Assembly: GCA_002366755.1 (NCBI GenBank)
Contig: DFBV01000286.1
Span: 9,348-23,746 of the forward strand
Direction: 5' to 3'
Source of the DNA: Anaerolineales bacterium UBA3071
GTDB lineage: Bacteria; Chloroflexota; Anaerolineae; UBA3071
Length of the DNA stretch: 14,399 bases
The notes beneath the pieces were generated by a model, which searched no databases, was not told the origin of the DNA, and saw nothing but the letters and a program-made list of their open reading frames with translations. Shown piece after piece: positions 6,558-12,988 of this stretch. Both the position numbers and the translations under genes were made by a program. The stretch's first letter is position 1. The number at the start of each line of letters is the position of its first letter.

Positions 6558-6716
6558 TTACGGAAGGGCGCTTCCGTAGCCGAGCAAGGCTCTTTGCTTG
6601 TATGCCTGAAAGACTCTGTCGAATGTGCCGTTGTACTTCGCACAACGCAAAGCCAGCATTTGATTGGCCTGCTTCACATACCACCAGGCGCCAGAGCGCT
6701 TGAGCCGAACATGACT
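6558..6716 (-). pseudogene. C-terminal fragment of ISKra4-family transposase
   Basis: The minus-strand reading from 6716 to the TAA at 6558 continues the transposase cut off at 7917. Joining the two pieces across one copy of the target duplication gives GIESANKFIS followed by HVRLKRSGAWWYVKQANQML, the conserved end of ISKra4 transposases. About 52 residues remain here. It has no start of its own and is not expressed alone. The restored frame is independent proof of the nested insertion. Confidence 0.9.
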
Positions 6717-6724
6717 AATGAACT
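6714..6724. repeat. Target-site duplication of the IS4-family element, left copy
   Basis: ACTAATGAACT at 6714-6724 is repeated at 7917-7927. Because CT also begins the terminal repeat, the true duplication is 9 to 11 bases; IS4-family elements usually give about 10-12. Confidence 0.85.
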
Positions 6725-7916
6725 AGCTACCTGACAGTTTTCAGAAGTAGGGTACGAAACGGTATGGTAACGGAAGTGATAGGGTGATGAGCCTGTCGAT
6801 CATGTTGAGGCCGATGCGGAAGATACTCAGATCACGGCGATCACGGCGATCGACCAGGAACCGTTTGCCCGCTTTGATGATTTGGGAGCCAGTGCTGACC
6901 AGCCAAACGTACAGGAGAGCGACGGCTAGGGTCAAGCGTGACAGACGTGCGGCATGGCGCAAGTGACTGCTCTCCAGATCGAAGCCATGGCCTTTGAAGT
7001 CGCCAAACATCTCTTCGATCCACATACGACGGCGATAGGCAGTCAAGGTGGTGCGCTTATCCGGCATGTTGGTGGCTAGTAGCCAAGGCTCTTTCTCACC
7101 GATCTTCCAGTGAGCCAGGAGGCTGGTGGGATAGGCATGCTGCTGGGTCAACAGAGCTTGGTCCACCCAACGGCTCTGGCCAGGCTCCTGCACCAGCTCG
7201 CCGAAGGGGATCCACGTTTCCTGACCGGGCAGCTGGATCAAGTGGTTGGCGTTCTGACGCAAGGCATAGTACCACTGCCAGGTATCCAATTGCTTGAGCA
7301 CGTCGATGGCACCGAACTCGGAGTCACCGACCAAGCAGACAGGAACATCCTCAGGGATAAGCCTGTGGACGTAGGTCAAGAGTGCCAACTGCTTTTCGCT
7401 CGAACTGTGCCCACGCTTGCAGTTGATCCAGGTCCAGGCGAGCGGCAAGGCTCGCCGCCGATAGGCGATGGCTACCATCAGCAACTGATGGTCGAAACCC
7501 ACTTTGGTGCCATCGACGATCAACCGAATGTTGCCAGTGCTGTTGGCCTGAGCCTCGACCACATGTCTGGCGAACGCTTCATACCAGTCCCGCACTCGCA
7601 GCTTGGGATTGGCCAGCAGTCGGCTCAACCGTCGAGCCCCACTAGGCAGCGTGGACTTCGCCCATGGAATCTTCACCGCTATCTTGCTCAAATGAACAGA
7701 CTTGCTCTGATACATCCCAACCAACAGCCAGACCATGTTGCGCATGCGAGCCTTGTGCTCGCTTGGCCGCAATTGCGCGATCCGCTCAAACCAGATATGA
7801 TACAGATGGTTGATCGACACGACACACCTCCGAGTAGGTTCTTGGCTTCCACCATAACCTTACTCGATTTGTGTCTGTCGGTCAACTGCTTTCCTGCAGA
7901 AGTGTCAGGTAGCTAG
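6723..7916 (-). mobile_element. IS4-family insertion sequence
   Basis: The element is about 1.19 kb and bounded by CTAGCTACCTGACA at 6723-6736 and its inverted copy TGTCAGGTAGCTAG at 7903-7916. Further partial similarity inside the ends is weaker. It carries one intact transposase gene and sits inside the ISKra4-type transposase, so it is the younger insertion. The uninterrupted gene and well-matched duplications suggest a recent and possibly still active copy. Confidence 0.9.
6741..7820 (-). CDS. IS4-family DDE transposase
   Basis: This intact 359-residue transposase catalyses cut-and-paste movement of its element. The three acidic residues are visible: D103 in IVDGTK, D166 in VGDSEFG, and E269 in the YREK signature (Y262-x2-R265-x3-E269-x6-K276) that defines the IS4 family. 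The N-terminal 90 residues form the usual helical DNA-binding part. The start is GTG 7820, six bases downstream of GGAGG. The TGA lies close to the left terminal repeat. No frameshift or stop interrupts it. Transcription probably starts within the right end, but no strong promoter is obvious. Confidence 0.93.
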   Translation of the reverse strand: MSINHLYHIWFERIAQLRPSEHKARMRNMVWLLVGMYQSKSVHLSKIAVKIPWAKSTLPSGARRLSRLLANPKLRVRDWYEAFARHVVEAQANSTGNIRLIVDGTKVGFDHQLLMVAIAYRRRALPLAWTWINCKRGHSSSEKQLALLTYVHRLIPEDVPVCLVGDSEFGAIDVLKQLDTWQWYYALRQNANHLIQLPGQETWIPFGELVQEPGQSRWVDQALLTQQHAYPTSLLAHWKIGEKEPWLLATNMPDKRTTLTAYRRRMWIEEMFGDFKGHGFDLESSHLRHAARLSRLTLAVALLYVWLVSTGSQIIKAGKRFLVDRRDRRDLSIFRIGLNMIDRLITLSLPLPYRFVPYF

Positions 7917-8747
7917 ACTAATGAACTTGTTGGCCGACTCGATCCCCCCGCTGCCGATGGGATAGCCTCCCTTGCGGGCAAAGCCATAATCCACCCGCCC
8001 CTGATTGCTGGTGAGGTACCCGATCAGTTTCCTGATCTCCTCGGCAGCCTGAGCATCTCTGGCTTTCATGCCCTGCAAGCCGTCGATGACGCCGCGCACC
8101 TCACCACAGAACAGTCGGGCGATGGTGGCTTCCATCCACTCTGTCTGTTTCTCTGGGTTGTCACCGAATTGCACGGAGGCTGCCTTGTGCAGATGCTCAC
8201 TGCAGTGGTAGTAGTCCAAGACCTGCACCGCAGAGGGAAAGAGGGCTTTGACCTGTTTCCAGATCCACTTCGCCCCGTCGGCGATCACACAGAAACGAAC
8301 TTCCTCTTCGGGGATCAAGCCCGCTTCTTTGACTTGCCGCAGGGCCTCACCCAGTTCCTTATCGCTTTGCACCTGATGCCAACTCAGGAGATGTACAATC
8401 CGCTCCCTGTCCACCAGGTAGAACCGCAAGCCCTTGGCTTCCCGCCATTGCCCTTTCCAGCGAGCTCGCTTGGCTCGTTTCTTCTTGCGGCCAGGCCGAC
8501 GTCCTTTGGCCGTCTCTGGGCGGGTGGGGACATTCGCTCCGTCAATGGCCAGCACCAAGATGGGACGCCACTTCCTTCCTGTGGCTACCTGAGCGACCTT
8601 TTGCCCAATCTCCGCGGCCGTCGGACTCACCGAAAGCACCGTCAGCCCCTCGGTGATTTCCCCTACCACTTCATGTGCGATGTGATCGCTGAAAGAAAGC
8701 CCTGTCAGTTCACCAAACAGCCCACTGGCTGTCTCGGAGGACTTCAT
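7905..8747 (-). pseudogene. Catalytic part of ISKra4-family transposase, truncated by the IS4-family insertion
   Basis: This frame holds the DDE core: D69 in LAIDGANV, D157 in VIADGAK followed by LDYYHCSEHLH, and E270 in YPIGSGGIES. The reading ends with Ser-Leu-Ala-Thr-stop, where the last codons and the TGA come from the IS4-family terminal repeat, so about 52 C-terminal residues are lost. The frame also lacks its N-terminus, which is encoded in a different frame overlapping at 8710-8747. The element therefore cannot make a normal transposase. Confidence 0.9.
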
Positions 8748-9132
8748 CCATTGGGTAGAATCCCTTCTGACACCGGACGCAGTAGAAATACGGACGGCTC
8801 AGAGACACCGCCCCCACCACTGTCTCCACTGTGCGGTTGGCAGATACTCGGACACGAAGCAGGCGACCACAGTGGGGACACAACATCGTTTGCTGTTCCA
8901 GCGCTTCAGCATGCGCTTGTCCCACCAGAGCTTCCGTAATCATGCCCGTCAGCTCCTGACGCATCGCAAACACCGCTTGCGCCATCTCGTCCAAGGTGGG
9001 GATCTTCTCCTGCACTCGTTCCTCCACCGCATCCAACCAGCGGTCAAAGCGCTCATGAAGATGTCGCCGCGCGTCAGCCTGTACACGTGCTTGTCTGAAC
9101 TCCTGCAGGGAGATAGCTGCCGCATTTCCCAT
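8710..9132 (-). CDS. N-terminal part of ISKra4-family transposase (orfA)
   Basis: The 140-residue frame contains a coiled, charged N-terminus and a zinc-binding region with two Cys pairs (CPHC, then CVRC followed by KGFYPMDE) found in ISKra4 transposases. GGAGG lies seven bases before the ATG at 9132. It ends at 8710 inside the next frame. Family logic would join FYPMDEVL to SSETASGLFG of the downstream frame, which needs a +1 (or -2) shift near 8735-8745. I see no obvious slippery run there, so an indel seems at least as likely as programmed frameshifting. Confidence 0.75.
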   Translation of the reverse strand: MGNAAAISLQEFRQARVQADARRHLHERFDRWLDAVEERVQEKIPTLDEMAQAVFAMRQELTGMITEALVGQAHAEALEQQTMLCPHCGRLLRVRVSANRTVETVVGAVSLSRPYFYCVRCQKGFYPMDEVLRDSQWAVW

Positions 9133-9141
9133 TTGTTACCC

Positions 9142-9193
9142 TCCACATGTGGATTGATCCGAGATCCTCTCCGTTCCATGCTACCACATGTGG
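9142..9193. promoter_or_regulatory. Paired palindromes upstream of the ISKra4-type transposase
   Basis: CCACATGTGG occurs at 9143-9152 and 9184-9193, 41 bases apart, about four helical turns. Both lie between the terminal repeat and the transposase ribosome binding site; the proximal copy even includes part of GGAGG. They could be operator or transposase-binding sites. Confidence 0.45.
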
Positions 9194-9231
9194 AGGCAAC
9201 TGTCTAGCCGTAAGAATCGCGTAATGCACCC

Positions 9232-9240
9232 GCGGAAATG
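9232..9240. repeat. Target-site duplication of the ISKra4-type element, right copy
   Basis: GCGGAAATG is identical to 6531-6539. Removing the element would place the sequence from 9241 directly behind the primase gene. Confidence 0.9.
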
Positions 9241-9268
9241 CAATTGACAAAGGGGGTCTCTAGAAAAG

Positions 9269-9311
9269 CCGTCATACCCGTCATAGCCGTCGCGACCCGT
9301 CACAACCCGTC
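9269..9311. repeat. Five CCGTC boxes at 9-10 bp spacing
   Basis: CCGTC starts at 9269, 9278, 9287, 9297 and 9307, mostly within CCCGTCA or GCCGTCA. The spacing of nearly one helical turn places every box on the same face of the DNA, typical of a cooperative protein-binding array. It forms the left half of an inverted cluster with the boxes at 9348-9392. Confidence 0.7.
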
Positions 9312-9347
9312 ACAAAAAGGGGCTGGGGAGCGGTTTTGGAGCCAGTC

Positions 9348-9392
9348 TGTGCCGGGTTTGACGGCTTGTGCCGGGTTTGACGGCTGTGACGG
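9348..9392. repeat. Tandem 19-bp repeat with inverted GACGG boxes
   Basis: TGTGCCGGGTTTGACGGCT occurs twice in perfect tandem (9348-9366 and 9367-9385). A further TGACGGC follows at 9387-9393. The GACGG boxes at 9360, 9379 and 9388 are inverted relative to those at 9269-9311. The two clusters flank about 36 bases containing an A-run and G-runs. This could be an origin or operator. Confidence 0.7.
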
Positions 9393-9435
9393 CTTTTCAG
9401 GTGCACCCCTTTGCAGATTGCAGTTTGGGATCGAG

Positions 9436-9495
9436 ATGACCACACTGGAAGAGCTCAAAGCGCAGCACAGGCGCAAGGCGCACAACCGGCGCTGA
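9436..9495 (+). CDS. Possible 19-residue ORF after the repeat array
   Basis: ATG 9436 opens a short frame (MTTLEELKAQHRRKAHNRR) that ends at TGA 9493. It is basic and protein-like, and GGGATCGAG lies just upstream as a poor ribosome binding site. The frame continues open upstream through the repeat array, but that translation looks artificial. No function can be given. Confidence 0.25.
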   Translation: MTTLEELKAQHRRKAHNRR

Positions 9496-9594
9496 GGTGC
9501 GGGAGGGAGACCAGCCCTATCCCAAAGGAGCGAGGGCAAGGCTCAAGACTGTCTCGGCTATCCTTTGACACTGTCGTTTCCGGCCGATGCACGC

Positions 9595-9726
9595 ATGGTC
9601 CTCATACACGGACAGTGGCGCCGTCTGGCTGACGGCAGGATACGGGCGACGTTCAATAGCCACGCGGAGTTGCTCTTGTGCCTGGCGGCAGTGGGGCGGA
9701 TCTGCGCCTGGAATGAGGGGAGTTGA
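9595..9726 (+). CDS. Possible small protein or gene remnant
   Basis: The 43-codon frame from ATG 9595 translates to a protein-like sequence (GQWRRLADGRIRATFNSHAE, then LLLCLAAVGRICAW). The frame is open upstream to 9496 with a possible TTG start at 9565. There is no good ribosome binding site for either start. The same frame continues after the TGA toward the helicase-like remnant downstream, so this may be a small gene or the front of that decayed gene. Confidence 0.35.
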   Translation: MVLIHGQWRRLADGRIRATFNSHAELLLCLAAVGRICAWNEGS

Positions 9727-9876
9727 TGGCGAGCCTGTTCGGTGCATCTCTACCGGCTTAGCCTGCCGGCCGTGATCCGGGCTCCTGTGACGACCTCGGC
9801 CTGCGCCGGAGATCGGGAGGCTGGCCTCCCTCGGATGTGACGACCTGGCCCTCGCGTGACGGTCTCCGCTCCCTGA
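9727..9876 (+). other. Non-coding or decayed stretch
   Basis: Frame 1 reads SVHLYRLSLPAVIRAP and similar segments but is broken by TGA at 9838 and 9874. TGTGACGACCT occurs at 9786-9796 and again at 9836-9846, followed by GTGACGGTCT. I see no intact gene or promoter here. Confidence 0.4.
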
Positions 9877-10609
9877 GACACCCTCTGGCTGATCTTCTAC
9901 CCCGAGCCAGTCATTCCGGTCGAGATGTTGGACAAACAGGCCGTGCTGCTGAACGCCACGGCGGATGTGGATACTTCACGTCACCTGCTGGGGACTGACA
10001 CCTACCCGGTCACGGTGTACTCTCCTCACGTCGGGCTGCACCAAGCGACCACGCTTCGCTACGTCTTGGATGCGAACCACAGCAGGCAAGCCCTCAGAGG
10101 CAAGGGGGGGCGTGGCGGGGGAGCCATTGAGCCTAGAGATCTGCTACCGATCAACCACGCTGCCCTGAGCGGATACCGAGGGTCAGACCTACGAAGTGTG
10201 CGTGACAAGCATGGCCGACGACCGGCTTGCCGCGCTGTATGGGCGGCGGCGTTGGTCGGAGATGTACCAGGCGGCACACAGGGTTAGGCCGCTGCTGAAC
10301 CAGCGGCGCATCGTCATCACCTGCGCCATTCCTTTGCCAGGGCTGGAGCCGACGGAGGTCGTGTATTCGCCCCCCAGGACACAGAGAGAGCAAACAATGG
10401 AGAAACTAGAACGAACAGCCAGATCACTACTGGATGAACACGGCTATGTCACTCGCGGCGACTTGGCGCGGGTGGCTGGCATCCACAAGTCAACCGTCGG
10501 GTACTACTGGTACGGTTTGGTAGATCGGCTGAACCTGCACCTGGGCGAGATAACCGTACCGTCGGCGCGCTACCCCAAAGGGCGACCGACCCAGGCGGCG
10601 CTCCGGTAG
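9877..10609 (+). pseudogene. Decayed helicase-like gene with C-terminal winged helix
   Basis: The first segment, in one frame, reads LIFYPEPVIPVEMLDKQ and VLLNATADVDTSRHLLG, then a PHVGL strand and YVLDANHSRQAL. This resembles the final helicase part of large plasmid-type DNA helicases. The reading then leaves the frame near a run of seven G's (about 10,105). It resumes one frame over with EICYRSTTLP, meets TGA at 10166, and continues with EVCVTSMADDRLAALYGRRR, WSEMYQAAHRVRPLL and IVITCAIPLPGLEPT. The last about 70 residues (from ATG 10397, LLDEHGYVTRGDLARVAGIH) form a helix-turn-helix that could stand as a separate small gene. A region normally holding further helicase motifs seems missing. 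Family assignment is from memory. Confidence 0.6.
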
Positions 10610-10610
10610 G

Positions 10611-10664
10611 CTCACGGTTGCAGATTCGTATTAAGGCACTATTATGCCCTTCGACAACCGTGAG
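10611..10664. repeat. Inverted repeat with AT-rich centre after the pseudogene
   Basis: CTCACGGTTG (10611-10620) pairs with CAACCGTGAG (10655-10664). Inside, AAGGCA and TGCCCTT can form a second short stem around CTATTA. No T-run follows on either strand, so it is not a standard terminator. The AT-rich core in GC-rich DNA recalls a recombination or protein-binding site. Confidence 0.65.
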
Positions 10665-10681
10665 CGGCAAGTCGGGGCGAG

Positions 10682-10801
10682 ATGAAGCCGCGCAAGACAG
10701 ACAACGACCAGACGACGAGCGGACGAGCAAAGCAGGCCGACGAACAGGCCAGCCCCGGTGAGCGGCGAGGCTTTACGTACTGTGGGCCGCCCCACGACTA
10801 A
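10682..10801 (+). CDS. Possible 39-residue hydrophilic protein
   Basis: ATG 10682 to TAA 10799-10801 encodes a charged, Gln/Asp-rich peptide ending GFTYCGPPHD. GGGGCGAG directly upstream is a weak ribosome binding site. It lies just after the inverted repeat. No family is recognised, and chance is possible at this length. Confidence 0.35.
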   Translation: MKPRKTDNDQTTSGRAKQADEQASPGERRGFTYCGPPHD

Positions 10802-10824
10802 GTGTAATTCAGGCCAGCTGAAAC

Positions 10825-10920
10825 GTGGACAGCATGGCCCGCATCCTGGCGCGATTGCAGGACGTGACGCTGCCGGAGCCTGACGCGGTGCCCAGGCTGG
10901 CGGAATTTTTTAGCCGATGA
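10825..10920 (+). CDS. Possible 31-residue ORF, coupled to the next
   Basis: GTG 10825 (or ATG 10834) to TGA 10918 translates to MARILARLQDVTLPEPDAV plus a short PRLAEFFSR end, which looks like a helical peptide. Its TGA overlaps the ATG of the next small frame (ATGA). No ribosome binding site is convincing. It may be a remnant of a larger gene. Confidence 0.3.
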   Translation: MDSMARILARLQDVTLPEPDAVPRLAEFFSR

Positions 10921-10973
10921 GCGACGAGCTCACCACCGGCTACATTCGCTACCAACCGAATAGCCAGCATTGA
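10917..10973 (+). CDS. Possible 18-residue ORF, coupled to the previous
   Basis: This short frame (MSDELTTGYIRYQPNSQH) starts in an ATGA overlap with the previous frame. The length is too small for a firm call; the overlap and natural-looking composition are the only support. Confidence 0.25.
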   Translation: MSDELTTGYIRYQPNSQH

Positions 10974-10990
10974 CGCGCCCCGGTGCAAAT

Positions 10991-11019
10991 TTGACATTTC
11001 TGGTAACCTGGTGTATAAT
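10991..11019 (+). promoter_or_regulatory. Perfect-consensus sigma-70 promoter of the regulator/recombinase operon
   Basis: TTGACA (10991-10996) and TATAAT (11014-11019) are separated by exactly 17 bases. Transcription should begin near 11026, giving a leader of about 20 bases before the ribbon-helix-helix gene. So strong a promoter in front of an integrase normally needs a repressor. Confidence 0.93.
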
Positions 11020-11036
11020 GGTAGCAGATGGTACCA
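11001..11036 (+). promoter_or_regulatory. TGGTA repeats overlapping the promoter (candidate operator)
   Basis: TGGTAAC (11001), TGGTAGC (11019) and TGGTACC (11029) are direct repeats lying within the spacer, at the end of the -10 box and across the predicted start site. The last one forms the palindrome TGGTACCA. Ribbon-helix-helix repressors typically bind such short repeated boxes, and the first gene of the transcript encodes one. Confidence 0.6.
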
Positions 11037-11047
11037 CAGGGAGAATG

Positions 11048-11254
11048 ATGAAACCGTTTACTGTCCGCTTACCCGATGAGTTGCACGCCAAAGCGACGGC
11101 GAAAGCCCGGCGCGAACTGCGTAGTCTGAACGCCGTGATAGGTCGTCTTGTGGAGAAGTGGGTGGCAGGACAAGTGGACCTGGAACCGCCCCCGGAAGAC
11201 GAGGACTGGCCTTCTGCCCCTCTCGGCTGCGCGGAGGAGACACCAGCGGGATGA
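11048..11254 (+). CDS. Ribbon-helix-helix (CopG/Arc-type) regulator
   Basis: The 68-residue product starts with a beta strand (KPFTVRLPDEL) and two helices (HAKATAKARRELRSLNAVIG, then RLVEKWVAG), the standard ribbon-helix-helix layout, followed by an acidic Pro-rich tail. Such proteins bind DNA as dimers through the strand. ATG 11048 is preferred with AGGGAG four bases upstream; ATG 11045 directly precedes it and is equally in frame. A longer frame from 10970 would run through the promoter and is rejected. It lies between a consensus promoter with TGGTA repeats and the recombinase gene 42 bases downstream, so it probably represses its own operon and limits excision. An antitoxin role is less likely because no toxin gene adjoins. 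Confidence 0.82.
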   Translation: MKPFTVRLPDELHAKATAKARRELRSLNAVIGRLVEKWVAGQVDLEPPPEDEDWPSAPLGCAEETPAG

Positions 11255-11296
11255 GTCTGCGTAACAGGCGGTTAGATCAAGACGAGAGGCAACAGA

Positions 11297-12988
11297 ATGG
11301 ACGTTGTACACTATGCGCGGGTTAGCCTGGCTATGCAGGACGCAGACGACAAGGTATCAATCGACCAGCAGTTGGCCGACATGGAAGCGCTGTGTGAACG
11401 CAACAGCTGGCGCGTTGTCCGCGTGTTTGTGGACAAAGAGAACTATCGGGCGACGCAGTCGCCTAAGAAGGGCAAGATAGTCAACCCATCTGGTGAACGG
11501 GCCGACCGACCGAGGTTTCTGGAGATGCTGGAACGGATCAAGACGGGCGAGGTTGACGCCGTGCTGTGCTGGCGCGATGACCGGCTGGTGCGGCATCCCA
11601 GGGTTGCGGTTGCGCTTGAGGATGCTCTAGACCTGGGCGACGCTGCACGTGCGGGCAAGGACAAGATACAGATACTCGACGCCACAGGTGCAGGGATTGA
11701 CCGTTTCACCCTCAGCATCAAGGCCACGCTCTGGCGTGAGGAAAACAAGCGGCGGGCGGAACGCAGCAGGATGGGCAAGTTGGCGACGCTGCAACAAGGG
11801 CGATGGCCGGGAGAGTATCAGCGCTATGGCTATGTGTCACGCAAAGAGAATGGCAAACGGGGGCGCGTTATTGAGATTGTAGAGAGTGAAGCGCGATGGG
11901 TGCGAAAGATTTGCACCATGTTTGACGCCGGCAAGAGTGTACGAGATATACGCCGATACTTGATAACTGAAGGTGCAGAGCAAAAGGGACATCAGGAACG
12001 GAAGCACGAATGGGCACAAGTGATAGTCTACAGCATTTTACGGGCAGAGGACTATACCGGGCAGGCGACCTGGAAATTCAAGGATGAGACAAGCATAAGT
12101 GTTGAGATACCGCCAATCATTGACCGTGATCTTTGGGAGCGCAATCAGAAACGCATTGAGCGGAATAGGTATCTGTCAACGCGCAACGCTGGCGGAGTGT
12201 ACCTGTTGCAGGGTATTGGGTACTGCGGCGATTGCGGTAAGAGGTTGTACATCCGATCACGACGCACATACCAGGCACGCAACGGGAAGCGAGTGCCGTA
12301 CAAAAACCCGCCGCATGAATACTACTGCTGGTCTGCCAACAGGTTTAGGGACGAACCACACCCCCAGCCATATACATACTATGGTTCAACTCTCGATTGG
12401 ACAGTCTGGCGTCACATTGTGGACTCTGGCATTAAACGGCCAGACCTGATATACCAACAAGTCTTACTACGTCAGGCGGAGTTACGAGCGCAAGGTGAGA
12501 GTGCAGACGGTGACATCGCCCACGCCAGGCGCAGACTCGCGGAGGTTAACGAGGAGCGCGCATTTTACCAACGGCAAGCAGCGCGTGGGAAGATAACAGA
12601 GACCGAGTTTGATGCACGAATGGCAGAGACAGAACAAGCGAGACAATACTGGCAGACAGAGCTTGAGCGGCTGAGCGAACTACGGGACAACGCCTTAAAG
12701 GTGCAAGCAGGTTTGGACTATGCCACAGAACTCTTGACCAAGCTCCGAGCGAACCTAGCAGCCATTGAGCAGACGCCCGACGAACTGAAAAAACTGTCAA
12801 AGGATGAGCGAATCAAGGTGCTGAAAGCACGCCAGAAGATTATCAGGGGGCTGTGTGATAGGGTGTACGTATACTCTGATGGACGGGTAAGGATTGAGGG
12901 GGTACTGGATGGCTCTGAGGCGGCACAATTTGAGTTAATCAGTCCAAGAACTGATAGTGGCTGGTGGTCAGGAGGAAGAAGAGGATGA
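11297..12988 (+). CDS. Large serine recombinase (site-specific integrase of the element)
   Basis: This 563-residue protein has an N-terminal resolvase domain with the catalytic Ser10 in YARVS, a DQQ motif (23-25) and an Arg-rich active-site segment WRDDRLVR (92-99). Then come a recombinase domain (about 170-300), a zinc-ribbon region (C310-x2-C313, C344) and a long coiled coil (about 405-470). The usual fourth Cys after C344 is not visible; a His may replace it. GAGAGG lies seven bases before the ATG. It should integrate and excise the element between attP and attB. The last approximately 15 codons (after ELISP) lie in sequence that on the other strand encodes a truncated host gene, so the native C-terminus was altered on integration. 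It is co-transcribed with the ribbon-helix-helix regulator. Confidence 0.93.
   Translation: MDVVHYARVSLAMQDADDKVSIDQQLADMEALCERNSWRVVRVFVDKENYRATQSPKKGKIVNPSGERADRPRFLEMLERIKTGEVDAVLCWRDDRLVRHPRVAVALEDALDLGDAARAGKDKIQILDATGAGIDRFTLSIKATLWREENKRRAERSRMGKLATLQQGRWPGEYQRYGYVSRKENGKRGRVIEIVESEARWVRKICTMFDAGKSVRDIRRYLITEGAEQKGHQERKHEWAQVIVYSILRAEDYTGQATWKFKDETSISVEIPPIIDRDLWERNQKRIERNRYLSTRNAGGVYLLQGIGYCGDCGKRLYIRSRRTYQARNGKRVPYKNPPHEYYCWSANRFRDEPHPQPYTYYGSTLDWTVWRHIVDSGIKRPDLIYQQVLLRQAELRAQGESADGDIAHARRRLAEVNEERAFYQRQAARGKITETEFDARMAETEQARQYWQTELERLSELRDNALKVQAGLDYATELLTKLRANLAAIEQTPDELKKLSKDERIKVLKARQKIIRGLCDRVYVYSDGRVRIEGVLDGSEAAQFELISPRTDSGWWSGGRRG
12935..12962. other. Predicted attachment-site junction between element and chromosome
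   Basis: Two reading frames meet here. The recombinase reads rightward to 12988, and a host membrane-protein gene read leftward stops abruptly at 12939 after TTSHYQF-Leu-Asp. The host protein appears cut in mid-domain, and the recombinase gene abuts the cut, as usual for serine-integrase elements. The crossover should lie near 12,940-12,955. The partner site is outside the window to the left. Confidence 0.65.

Larger units (their letters stand above)
6540..9231 (-). mobile_element. ISKra4-family insertion sequence interrupted by an IS4-family element
   Basis: The ends are 24-bp inverted repeats (6540-6563 and 9208-9231) that begin GGGTGCATTACG and match at 22 of 24 positions. Exact 9-bp target duplications flank them. 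GGG termini and 9-bp duplications are usual for ISKra4. Without the inner insertion the element would be about 1.49 kb. Its transposase is on the minus strand and is now split into three pieces. It entered right after the primase stop, separating that gene from the GACGG repeat array now at 9269-9392. Confidence 0.9.

Noticed and set aside
7110..7916. 268-codon plus-strand frame opposite the IS4-family transposase
   Set aside because: The minus strand holds a full DDE transposase with YREK motif; the plus frame has no motif and no ribosome binding site.
8169..8939. 256-codon plus-strand frame opposite the ISKra4-type transposase
   Set aside because: It is a shadow of the transposase; its composition is unnatural and it crosses two real frames.
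9877..10609. Alternative genetic code reading TGA as an amino acid
   Set aside because: Intact genes in the window, such as the primase and the IS4-family transposase, end at TGA, so the internal TGAs here are better explained as decay.
10970..11044. N-terminal extension of the ribbon-helix-helix gene
   Set aside because: The extra codons would read through the -35 and -10 boxes; the ribosome binding site and domain start both favour the ATG at 11048.
11251..11325. 24-codon frame overlapping the end of the regulator and start of the recombinase
   Set aside because: It begins at an ATGA overlap but has an unnatural sequence and overlaps the well-supported recombinase start.
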